Source: Burkholderiales bacterium (GTDB taxonomy: Bacteria > Pseudomonadota > Gammaproteobacteria > Burkholderiales > JAHFRG01). Taken from it: a stretch of DNA of 57,603 nt. The notes under the pieces were generated by a model. It was not told the origin of the DNA. It made no database searches and worked only from the letters and a program-made list of their open reading frames with translations. Numbering within the stretch: the stretch's first letter is position 1; the number at the start of each line of letters is the position of its first letter. The position numbers were made by a program, and so were the translations under genes. Positions 50,496 to 57,603 of this stretch are shown here, one piece after another. The stretch spans positions 1-57,603 of the forward strand of contig DATIXX010000009.1 of assembly GCA_035518095.1 (NCBI GenBank), written 5' to 3'.

Positions 50496-50969
50496 GCCTC
50501 CATCAAAACCTGATTCCGAAACTGCACCAGCGTTCGTTGCTCGCTTGCGCGTAAACGTGCTTAGACTCTGCCAAGTCACGTTTACCGATCGCACCACGTA
50601 AAACAGTTACCATCGCCAACAAGTTATTACGCCGCGATTCATTTATCTCATAAGCTCATGCGAGCGGTATGTAGCCTCGCGACTGGAACCAAGTTCAGCC
50701 CTCTCCGCAATTTACTGCGCCTGCAAGACAGCGGCGTGTCGAGTAAGATTGATCCCGCCCCTGGCTTATTGTCTCGGTAACATCAGATTACCCGTCCGAA
50801 AGTTATGGTCGATGCAAAGTGGCGTTCGCAGGGGGGATATCAACCGGCAGATTTTGGATGTCTGCGTGCATGCGCTAAGATGAATTCAAAAGCAAGACCC
50901 GGAGTGTGCCAATTTCCATCCACAGCTAAATTTCAACCGTCGACTATGAAGACCGTTGAAAGGAAGCAA
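50496..50969. other. Intergenic stretch upstream of ada
   Basis: No gene is supported. The ada reading frame runs back to 50805, but the codons before 50970 read poorly and the ribosome site AGGAAG lies before ATG 50970. Any Ada-box that controls ada would be expected in the right-hand 150 bases; I could not pick one out with confidence. Confidence 0.45.
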
Positions 50970-52046
50970 ATGAACATGTCCAAAAAAGCCAAAATGCTTG
51001 CGGCGGCGACTGCGAGCGATGCTCGCTGGGCAGCCGTGTGCGCCCGCGATCCAAATGCGGACGGGCGATTCTTTTACTCTGTCAGGACTACGGGTGTCTA
51101 CTGCCGCCCGTCTTGCGCCGCGCGCCTTGCCAGGCCCGAAAATATTGAGTTCCACCTGACTGCGCAAGACGCTGAGCGAGCCGGATTCCGGCCCTGCAAG
51201 CGCTGCAAGCCGGACCAGGTTTCTCTCGCCCAGCAGCACGCCGTAAAGGTAGCCGAGCTTTGCCGACTCATCGAGAGCTCCGAGCAGGTGCCTAGTCTAA
51301 ATGAAATGGCAAAACATGCCGGAGTGAGCCCCTTCCACCTGCATCGCGTCTTCAAATCGATTACAGGCTTAACGCCCAAAGCATACGCAGCGGCGAATCG
51401 CGCCAAGCGCGTCCGAGCTGAACTGGACCGGAGCAACACGGTAACCGAGGCGATTTACGGAGCAGGATACGGCTCCAACGGTCGCTTCTATGAAAAATCG
51501 AACGAGATATTGGGCATGACGCCGACCAACTATCGCGCCGGTGGCGTCGATACGCAGATACACTTCGCCATCGGTGAGTGTACGCTCGGCTCCATTCTGG
51601 TCGCCGCAAGCCCGCGTGGAGTGTGCGCGATTTTTATGGGCGATGATCCTGACAAGTTAGTGCGCGATCTGCGGGACCATTTCCCGCGAGCTAACCTGAT
51701 CGGCGGCGACGCAGAATTCGCGAAGCTGGTCGCTAAAGTAGTGTGCGTCGTGGAAGCTCCCAGGCTGGGACTCGACCTTCCGCTCGATGTGCGCGGCACC
51801 GCATTTCAGCAGCGGGTGTGGCAGGCGCTTCGCAAAATTCCCGCGGGCAAAACCGCAAGCTATGGCGAAATCGCAAAGCGCATCGGTTCTCCCAAATCCG
51901 TTCGTGCCGTGGCCCAGGCATGTGCGGTGAACGTGTTGGCGGTGGCGGTCCCCTGTCACCGTGTCGTGCGAACTGACGGTGGGCTGTCGGGCTACCGCTG
52001 GGGCGTCGACCGCAAGCGCGCTTTGCTCGATCGGGAAAAAAATTGA
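50970..52046 (+). CDS. ada: Ada: regulator and O6-methylguanine-DNA methyltransferase
   Basis: Ada repairs methylated DNA and turns on the adaptive response. The 358-residue product has all three parts. An N-terminal zinc domain carries Cys 45, 49, 76 and 79 (VYCRPSC, PCKRC) and takes methyl groups from phosphotriesters. An AraC-type helix-turn-helix follows (LNEMAKHAGVSPFHLHRVFK, about 112-131). The C-terminal methyltransferase has AVPCHRVVR with acceptor Cys 329. Length is normal for the full-size protein. ATG 50970 is chosen for its ribosome site. It appears to be a single-gene unit and is expected to activate its own promoter when methylated. Confidence 0.95.
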   Translation: MNMSKKAKMLAAATASDARWAAVCARDPNADGRFFYSVRTTGVYCRPSCAARLARPENIEFHLTAQDAERAGFRPCKRCKPDQVSLAQQHAVKVAELCRLIESSEQVPSLNEMAKHAGVSPFHLHRVFKSITGLTPKAYAAANRAKRVRAELDRSNTVTEAIYGAGYGSNGRFYEKSNEILGMTPTNYRAGGVDTQIHFAIGECTLGSILVAASPRGVCAIFMGDDPDKLVRDLRDHFPRANLIGGDAEFAKLVAKVVCVVEAPRLGLDLPLDVRGTAFQQRVWQALRKIPAGKTASYGEIAKRIGSPKSVRAVAQACAVNVLAVAVPCHRVVRTDGGLSGYRWGVDRKRALLDREKN

Positions 52047-52532
52047 GATCTCTGTCCTGCGGATTGCTGGCTTTATCGGTGCTGGTTCGTCCACAGGCGC
52101 GGGCGTCGGAATTATTACCACCGGGACTTTACGCAGTCACCACCGAGACATCGATGCCGAACCTCGAGGAAAATCGAGGGTACGCCATAACCCACGAGTA
52201 GCGCTGTCTAATACACCAGGAGCTCTGTTCCGCATTCCCGATCCTGCATCACGAATCATTAAGGGGATGCAGGCTCGACAACGAAAGCCGCCGCGAAGAT
52301 ACCGTTTCCTATCTTCTAATTTGCAAAACGGACACGGCACCACGGGAGCCGCGCACTGGTATCTCGGTTCCGGCCAGATCAGGGGCACGCTGAATGTAGA
52401 ACTCAGTGGCAAGAACATGACTTTCATTATCAATGCATCATTGCCAGATCTTTGGGTAAATGTCCATCCGAGGCGACGTAGAGTTTCCGGACAAAGGAAT
52501 TGAAACCATTGTTTCCCGCGGCAACGGGATTC
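52047..52532. other. Intergenic stretch, no supported gene
   Basis: A plus-strand frame of 180 codons (51961-52503) starts inside ada out of frame and reads as low-complexity, Arg/Ser/Gly-rich sequence, so I do not accept it. Near 52233-52265 lies a CATTCCCGATCCTGCATC-type block often seen in intergenic sequence. Nothing else stands out. Confidence 0.45.
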
Positions 52533-53069
52533 TCACGCGCCGAGCAACCTGTTAAGCAAAATCATTCCCTCGGGCCAATTGCCGAGTTTGGCCGCGCTTC
52601 CGATGTGGCCACGCGCGCCAAGGAGCACGTAGTCTGCGCCCCATGCCGCCGCGAATTGTCTGGAACGCTCCACGGATACTCGTTCATCGTTCGTACTTGC
52701 AACCACAATGCTTCTAAAAGGCAATGGCTGCAGCGGCATGGGAGAAAACCCGACGGGTCCCGGTGGAAACGCCGCAGCATCGACATCGCTGGGAGCCACT
52801 AACAACGCGCCGTCAACAGGCCCCGAGTAAACCGCAGCCCAGTGCGCGACCAGACAGCAGGCAAGAGAGTGTGCAACAAGAATGGCAGACCTGTTCTCAC
52901 GCATAATGGTTTCATGCAAATTCTTAATCCAGTCGCGGGCATCCGGTGTTTCCCAGTTCGATTGCAGGACGCGCTCAAAACCAGGATTCGCTTGTTCCCA
53001 GTAAGTTTGCCAATGATCAGGACCGGAATTGCCGCGGCCCGGTAAAAGTAGGATGCGTGGGCGAGACAT
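52533..53069 (-). CDS. RBBP9/YdeN-family serine hydrolase
   Basis: This is a small alpha/beta hydrolase. The 178-residue product begins MSRPRILLLPGRGNSGPDHW, a typical RBBP9/YdeN opening, with the nucleophile in LVAHSLACCLVAHW, the acid in SIVVASTNDERV and the His in ARGHIGSAAKLGNW. It is soluble. ATG 53069 gives the family length; the longer frame to 53129 has no support. Family members are serine hydrolases with poorly known substrates. It stands alone. Confidence 0.87.
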   Translation of the reverse strand: MSRPRILLLPGRGNSGPDHWQTYWEQANPGFERVLQSNWETPDARDWIKNLHETIMRENRSAILVAHSLACCLVAHWAAVYSGPVDGALLVAPSDVDAAAFPPGPVGFSPMPLQPLPFRSIVVASTNDERVSVERSRQFAAAWGADYVLLGARGHIGSAAKLGNWPEGMILLNRLLGA

Positions 53070-53365
53070 AATATTTGTTAGGGTGGCTATCGACTCTTTA
53101 TAGAAGTACCCGCAGCAAGCCGCAGGCACATTTTAAACATCTTAATACCAGTCGTTTGAGTTTAAGGGGGTTCTTCAACACGGGCAAATCCAAGCGCTCC
53201 AGGCGCAAAGACGTCAATCAGCGAGGCGCGCAGGGCCAGCGCCTAGTAATTCACAGGTCACAATTCCTTTAAATCCCTGTCATATTCTTCGGTTACGCTG
53301 CGAGCGATTTTCAGGTAATACTCGAACAATTAGCGGCAACCCATCAAACATATGGTGATATTCGA

Positions 53366-53959
53366 ATGCTAATTGGTGATAAAGATAAGCCTTTTGTCCG
53401 ACCCTGCAACGATGGCGCAGAGGAATCGCCGCAGACCATGACACTTGAAACTGAGCTCGTAGACATGCGCCCCGATATGCGGGCTGCGCTGAATATTGTG
53501 CTGGGCTGCCACGGCCACTCGCCCGTTCCGAATTCTCAAATCTGGGAATTGGCGGATTGGAATCCCAGCGCCCTTGTACACGCGTTGATGAGGGATTCCC
53601 AATACTACGAAATCGCCGATCGGTCAGATCTCATTGCAATACAGTTGTGGAACGTGTTCCTCATGCGGGAATGCCAATCCTCCGCTCTGATGCCCCAGGC
53701 CGCGCGTGTCATAGGAGCGTACCAATCCGCGGCCAACCGGATTCCGGTAACAAGCTCGTATCCCGTTGACTTTGCTCAAGCTGTCCTGGAACGGTTTCAT
53801 CTTGCGCAATGCACCGTAATTCGTCCGAAGTATGGTGAGCACGTCGATGCAATTCGTTACGGTTGGCATGCCGCAGGGATTCGATTGCGCTATCCCGGAA
53901 TCCTCGCCAATACTTGTGGTCCGAAGGAATACGGCGAAGCGCTGCAGGACGCGGCGTAG
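53366..53959 (+). CDS. Hypothetical protein upstream of the lipid genes
   Basis: I do not recognise this 197-residue soluble protein. It has no signal peptide or membrane helix. The middle (SQIWELADWNPSALVHALMR) could be a small helical DNA- or protein-binding fold, and the C-terminal part has RPKYGEHVDAIRYGWHAAGI. Four Cys are scattered. It lies 8 bases before the phosphatidylserine-decarboxylase-like gene, so it belongs to the same operon. Start could also be ATG 53438. Confidence 0.6.
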   Translation: MLIGDKDKPFVRPCNDGAEESPQTMTLETELVDMRPDMRAALNIVLGCHGHSPVPNSQIWELADWNPSALVHALMRDSQYYEIADRSDLIAIQLWNVFLMRECQSSALMPQAARVIGAYQSAANRIPVTSSYPVDFAQAVLERFHLAQCTVIRPKYGEHVDAIRYGWHAAGIRLRYPGILANTCGPKEYGEALQDAA

Positions 53960-53967
53960 GAGCGGCC

Positions 53968-55008
53968 ATGCCCACAACATGGCACCAGTACATCGAGCGG
54001 TCGTCCGGGCAGGTTCGTACCGAACGATTTATTGGCGACGAGTCGGTTCGCTCCTTGTATTCCGCGGCGCGGGAACATGCACCCGTCATTTTCAAGGCGC
54101 TAACGAGCCGTTTCGCGAACGATTTCGTGGCCACTTTGCAGTTCGATCTGCCATGGGTTACGCGCTGGAGCAGACTCCGTTCGCTACTTGAACGCGCGGG
54201 ACTCCGCCCGGACGAAATGGTAAATCCCCCGGACCGGCTTGTCAGCCTTCGCGACCTGTTTGAGCGACAAATCCGATTCTGGGAGTGCCGACCGATGCCA
54301 GATGATCCGGGCTGCGTGGTCGCGCCTTCGGATTCACGCATGCTCTGCGGCGAGCAAGCAGGCGGGGCCAGTCTCCTGATCAAGCAGAAGCTGCTTGGAC
54401 TTGGTGAACTACTCGGCGTCAAAAGCAAGTGGGGCTCTTGCTTCGCGGCGGGCGCGTGGGCCGTCTTCCGTTTAACGCCCGAGAAATATCACTACAATCA
54501 TTGTCCGGTCACGGGCGAGATTGCCGATTTCTACGAAATCAAGGGGGCGTTTCACTCGTGCAATCCAATCGCGGTCATCAAAAATCCAGCTGCGTGCGCG
54601 CAGAACGGCCGTTCAATCACGGTTATCGATACCAACGTGTCGGGCGGCAGCGGAATCGGATTGGTCGCCATGATTGAGGTGGTAGCGCTAATGATTGGCG
54701 AAGTGCACCAGTGTTACAGCGCGGAGTACTATCTTGACCCCTGCCCGATCAAGCCCGGTATGCATGTCAAGCGTGGAGCAGTCAAGAGCCTGTTCAAGCC
54801 TGGCAGCAGTACCGTGGTCTTGTTATTTGAACGGGATCGCGTGGAATTCGATGCAGACCTGATCGCCAACCTGCGCCGAAGAGACGCGACGAGCCGCTTT
54901 TCCGCAGGTTTTGGCGAACCGCTCGTGGAAACCGAGGTAAATGTGCGCGCCTCGATCGCGCGTGCTTTGCCCAGCCACGACAAGACAACCGGCTTTAATT
55001 CTTCTTGA
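53968..55008 (+). CDS. Phosphatidylserine-decarboxylase-like proenzyme
   Basis: These are pyruvoyl enzymes that turn phosphatidylserine into phosphatidylethanolamine and mature by self-cleavage. The 346-residue product keeps the catalytic parts: VVAPSDSRML (Asp 122, where the family has SPxDG), KYHYNHCPVTG (His 175/178) and the cleavage block FKPGSSTVVLLFE (Ser 280, where the family has LGST). The N-terminal segment LRDLFERQIRFWECRPM matches the usual leader region. Compared with the housekeeping Psd it is diverged: the cleavage motif is PGSS, and there is no N-terminal membrane anchor. AGGAG lies 6 bases before the ATG. It is coupled to an Lgt-like gene, so a special lipid head-group reaction is possible. 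Confidence 0.8.
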   Translation: MPTTWHQYIERSSGQVRTERFIGDESVRSLYSAAREHAPVIFKALTSRFANDFVATLQFDLPWVTRWSRLRSLLERAGLRPDEMVNPPDRLVSLRDLFERQIRFWECRPMPDDPGCVVAPSDSRMLCGEQAGGASLLIKQKLLGLGELLGVKSKWGSCFAAGAWAVFRLTPEKYHYNHCPVTGEIADFYEIKGAFHSCNPIAVIKNPAACAQNGRSITVIDTNVSGGSGIGLVAMIEVVALMIGEVHQCYSAEYYLDPCPIKPGMHVKRGAVKSLFKPGSSTVVLLFERDRVEFDADLIANLRRRDATSRFSAGFGEPLVETEVNVRASIARALPSHDKTTGFNSS

Positions 55009-55019
55009 GCACGACATTC

Positions 55020-56081
55020 ATGGCTGCATTCCCTGACGAATGGTTCCTTCTGGCAGTAGGAAGCGTGTTGCTAGTACTGCTTGCCTGGTGCTTTCGCACG
55101 CTGCCGCGTGAACGGTGGCAGTTTGTTGCGACTGTTCCCATCCACAAAAACGCCGACGGCTCCTGGTCGGGAGTAAATCTTACGTTTTACGGGCTGCTCT
55201 TTGCGACTGCGCAGGCCATCGCACTGGCAATCTTGCTGTTGCTGACAGGCGCAATAGGAATACAGATCGGATCGCTCGGCGCCGTCGTTCTCGTATTCGT
55301 CCTGATCGTGCTTCCGAGCGCCCGCTGGGTTGCTCGGATCGTTGAGCGGAAGCAGCATACGTTCACAATTTCAGGAGCGACCTTTGTCGCGGTGTTGGTC
55401 CTGCCCCTTTCCGTGGAGGCGCTGAACTTTTTGCTACGCTCGACCGGCTCCACGCAAATGCCGCTGCTTCCGGTAGTGTCTGCGATGGCGATCGCGTATA
55501 CCATCGGTGAGGGACTCGGCCGCAGTGCCTGCATAAGTTTCGGATGCTGCTACGGCAAACCCGTGGATCAGACGCGCGGCATTGCACGCTGGATATTCGA
55601 GCGCATCAATTTTGTATTCGAAGGCCGGACAAAGAAGATCGCCTATGCGGACCGGCTGGATGGAGTTCCGGTGATTCCAGTGCAGGCAATCACTGCCAGT
55701 CTTTACGTGGTAACAGGGCTGGTATGCGCCGGGTTTTGGCTTCGGGGCGCATTTTGCACAGCGCTGTTGCTATCCATCGCAGTCACCCAGCTTTGGCGCG
55801 TCTATTCCGAAATGTTACGCGCTGATTATCGGGGCGACGGTCGCATCACTGCTTATCAAAAACTCTCTCTCGCCACAATCGCGATATGCGCGGCGTACGC
55901 GTGGTGGCTGCACGCTCCAGCCACGGTTACCCCAAATCTGCGCGCGGGAATTGCGCATTTGTGGTCACCGGGCGCGTTGGTACTGATACAAGCGGTCGGC
56001 TTGTTCGGTTTCCTCTACGCAGGCCGCAGTGAAGTAACCGCCGGGCGGGTAATGATCGATCTGCGCCAAGACCGCATCTGA
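55020..56081 (+). CDS. Lgt-like prolipoprotein diacylglyceryl transferase family protein
   Basis: Lgt moves the diacylglyceryl group of phosphatidylglycerol to the Cys of prolipoproteins in the inner membrane. The 353-residue product has about eight to nine hydrophobic segments and Lgt-like blocks: GEGLGRSACISFGCCYGKPV (compare GRxGxFxxGCCYGKP), VIPVQAITASLY and RVYSEMLRADYRGDGR. It is longer than standard Lgt (about 260-290) by extra helices at both ends, and the first block is diverged, so it may act on another acceptor. It starts 11 bases after the PSD-like gene; a TTG overlapping that stop is an alternative. Pairing with PSD suggests a lipid-remodelling unit. Confidence 0.78.
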   Translation: MAAFPDEWFLLAVGSVLLVLLAWCFRTLPRERWQFVATVPIHKNADGSWSGVNLTFYGLLFATAQAIALAILLLLTGAIGIQIGSLGAVVLVFVLIVLPSARWVARIVERKQHTFTISGATFVAVLVLPLSVEALNFLLRSTGSTQMPLLPVVSAMAIAYTIGEGLGRSACISFGCCYGKPVDQTRGIARWIFERINFVFEGRTKKIAYADRLDGVPVIPVQAITASLYVVTGLVCAGFWLRGAFCTALLLSIAVTQLWRVYSEMLRADYRGDGRITAYQKLSLATIAICAAYAWWLHAPATVTPNLRAGIAHLWSPGALVLIQAVGLFGFLYAGRSEVTAGRVMIDLRQDRI

Positions 56082-56335
56082 CGTGACGCTGTGGATAAAT
56101 ATTCGGTTGCACCGCAACATGGCATTTATCAGCTAATCGCTGCAAAATGCAACATACGCATAATCTAATCTAAAGAGGTTTTGAAAAGCTTCAAAAAATG
56201 GCGTAGCGTCATGTAGACGGCACGCTTCGCCAAGCTTTCGCGCGAAACCAACTTTCTTGACCAGGATCAAAATGTCTGGATTGGAATGGGCGTATGTTCG
56301 CGAAGCGTTATCATGAATAATGAGGAGGGAAAATC

Positions 56336-57603
56336 ATGAATGCAGCTCTCAATAGCGGGTTCACGCTCAAGAGCAAGGTTTTATGGGGTGTAGTAATTGC
56401 GCTGGGAGTCGTCTCATTTGCGATCGTCGCGCTTACTCGAGGCGAACCCGTCAATGCAGCCTGGCTTGTGATCGCTTCGGTTTGCATTTATTTCATCGCC
56501 TTTCGCTTTTACGGCCTATTCATCGCTAACAGGGCGCTTGGCGTCGATGGCACGAGGCAGACGCCCGCCTATCGCCGCAACGACGGGCTTGATTACGTAC
56601 CAACAAATCGCTACGTGCTGTACGGCCACCATTTCGCAGCGATCGCCGGCGCGGGCCCGCTCGTCGGTCCGGTGCTGGCCGCACAAATGGGCTATTTGCC
56701 GGGTACTTTGTGGATCCTGGCCGGGGTCGTGTTCGCAGGTGCGGTGCAGGACATGACGGTACTCTTTTTGTCAACGCGACGCGACGGGCGCTCGCTTGGC
56801 GACATGGTCCGCTCTGAAATGGGGCCGATTGCCGGCACCATCGCGGGCATCGGGGTATTACTTATCTGCATCATCATCCTGGCGGTCCTCGCGCTGGTAG
56901 TCGTAAAGGCTTTGTTTGGGAGCCCTTGGGGCACGTTTACCGTCTTCTGCACCGTCCCCATCGCGCTAATCATGGGCGTTTACGCCCGATTCCTCCGTCC
57001 CGGGCGTATCGCGGAGATGTCCATCATCGGCGCTGTCCTGCTCTTGGCGGCGCTAATTTATGGGCGAACGGTGTCTGAAACTCCAGCTCTCGCCGCATAT
57101 TTCAATTTCCCCGCCACAACGCTTGCGCTGACCATTATCGGCTACGGCTTTGTTGCCTCAGTCCTACCGGTTTGGCTCCTGTTGGCACCGCGTGACTATC
57201 TTTCGACCTTTCTAAAGGTGGGCACCATCGTCCTGTTAGCGGTAGGCATCCTGATCGTTCGTCCGGATCTGCAAATGCCCGCCGTCACGCGATTCATTGA
57301 CGGCACCGGGCCCGTTTGGGCCGGCAGCTTGTTCCCTTTTCTCTTTATCACGATCGCCTGCGGTTCGGTCTCAGGCTGGCACTCACTCATCGCTTCAGGC
57401 ACCTCGCCGAAGATGATCGAGAATGAAAAGCAGATTGCTTTCATCGGGTACGGCGGCATGCTAATGGAATCGTTGGTGGCCATCATGTCGATGATCGGCG
57501 CCACGGTAATCCACCCCGGGATCTATTTCGCGATGAACAGCTCGCCGGGACTTATTGGAACCACCGCCGCCCACGCGGCGCAGGTAATCACATCCTGGGG
57601 CTT
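56336..57603 (+). CDS. cstA: Carbon starvation protein A (CstA), cut by window edge
   Basis: CstA-type carriers take up peptides or pyruvate during carbon shortage. The 422 codons in the window give a membrane protein with at least ten helices. Family blocks include GLDYVPTNRYVLYGHHFAAI, AGAGPLVGPVLAAQMGYLPG, AGAVQDMTVLFLSTRRDGRS and ACGSVSGWHSLIASGTSPKM. A GAGGAGGGAAAATC site precedes the ATG. The protein usually has about 690 residues, so the last third lies beyond the right edge. It follows a 254-base gap with no gene. The frame is open to the end with no defect. Confidence 0.93.
   Translation, partial: MNAALNSGFTLKSKVLWGVVIALGVVSFAIVALTRGEPVNAAWLVIASVCIYFIAFRFYGLFIANRALGVDGTRQTPAYRRNDGLDYVPTNRYVLYGHHFAAIAGAGPLVGPVLAAQMGYLPGTLWILAGVVFAGAVQDMTVLFLSTRRDGRSLGDMVRSEMGPIAGTIAGIGVLLICIIILAVLALVVVKALFGSPWGTFTVFCTVPIALIMGVYARFLRPGRIAEMSIIGAVLLLAALIYGRTVSETPALAAYFNFPATTLALTIIGYGFVASVLPVWLLLAPRDYLSTFLKVGTIVLLAVGILIVRPDLQMPAVTRFIDGTGPVWAGSLFPFLFITIACGSVSGWHSLIASGTSPKMIENEKQIAFIGYGGMLMESLVAIMSMIGATVIHPGIYFAMNSSPGLIGTTAAHAAQVITSWG

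Noticed and set aside
51961..52503. 180-codon frame after ada
   Set aside because: Begins inside ada out of frame, lacks a ribosome site and has low-complexity composition.

Overview
The window reads as a piece of the chromosome of a sulfur-oxidising proteobacterium, most likely a betaproteobacterium or close relative. The evidence is a dissimilatory sulfite-to-sulfate branch (ATP sulfurylase and an aprMBA operon of the membrane-anchored AprM type), a soxCD pair, three sulfur-anion exporter genes (two TauE/SafE, one YeiH), a class III adenylate cyclase, a type IV pilin and an AttEFGH-like exporter. No rRNA, tRNA or CRISPR array was recognised. The assignment to a class is inference; there is no marker gene here that fixes it.

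Layout. 1-6.7 kb (+): a decayed MFS transporter tail, then soxC-soxD, a PanB-like hydroxymethyltransferase, a TauE/SafE exporter and a GcvT-like folate enzyme. 7.2-19.6 kb (-): one long same-strand run of 13 genes, in order of transcription: Rieske oxygenase alpha and beta, FAD/2Fe-2S reductase, a Rieske ferredoxin fused to a cyclic-nucleotide-binding-like (CNB) domain, a NitT/TauT-type binding protein, a permease that also carries a CNB domain, ATPase, permease, ATPase, then a TauE/SafE exporter, DUF1634, a tandem UspA protein and an MFS carrier. 19.9-25.2 kb: sat (+), a phosphoesterase (-), and aprM-aprB-aprA (-). 25.2-28 kb: a yeiH-type exporter and a small Cys-rich protein bracketed by two decayed copies of a transposase C-terminus. 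28-34 kb: a tautomerase, a DUF3015/DUF4105/lipoprotein-hydrolase group and small membrane proteins. 33.5-38.3 kb: a small ACP/ketosynthase/aminotransferase/phosphatase/esterase cluster. 39.5-43.9 kb: an AttEFGH-like ABC system. 44.2-46.1 kb: archease-RtcB. 46.2-50.5 kb: cyclase, small secreted proteins, a nuclease-family protein and a pilin. 51-56 kb: Ada, a serine hydrolase, and a phosphatidylserine-decarboxylase/Lgt-like lipid pair. The right edge cuts a cstA gene.

How it may work together. The most interesting unit is the 7.2-19.6 kb operon. Its gene content (two-subunit Rieske oxygenase, ferredoxin, reductase, NitT/TauT-type importer, sulfite exporter) resembles the known methanesulfonate monooxygenase arrangement. 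It suggests import and oxygenolytic desulfonation of a sulfonate. The released sulfite would be handed to TauE/SoxCD and to AprMBA/Sat, and any C1 unit to the folate-linked PanB/GcvT-like enzymes next door. Two features make the operon unusual: a near-identical CNB-like domain, with Trp where cAMP-binding domains have Glu, is fused both to the permease and to the ferredoxin; and the two ATPases have complementary defects (one lost the H-loop His, the other has an altered signature motif), which predicts a heterodimer with one good and one degenerate ATP site. The substrate is not shown by the sequence.

The window also carries several gene fragments related to intact genes nearby (MFS tail, tautomerase tail, the 5' end of a membrane protein gene, transposase tails), a sign of duplication followed by decay.
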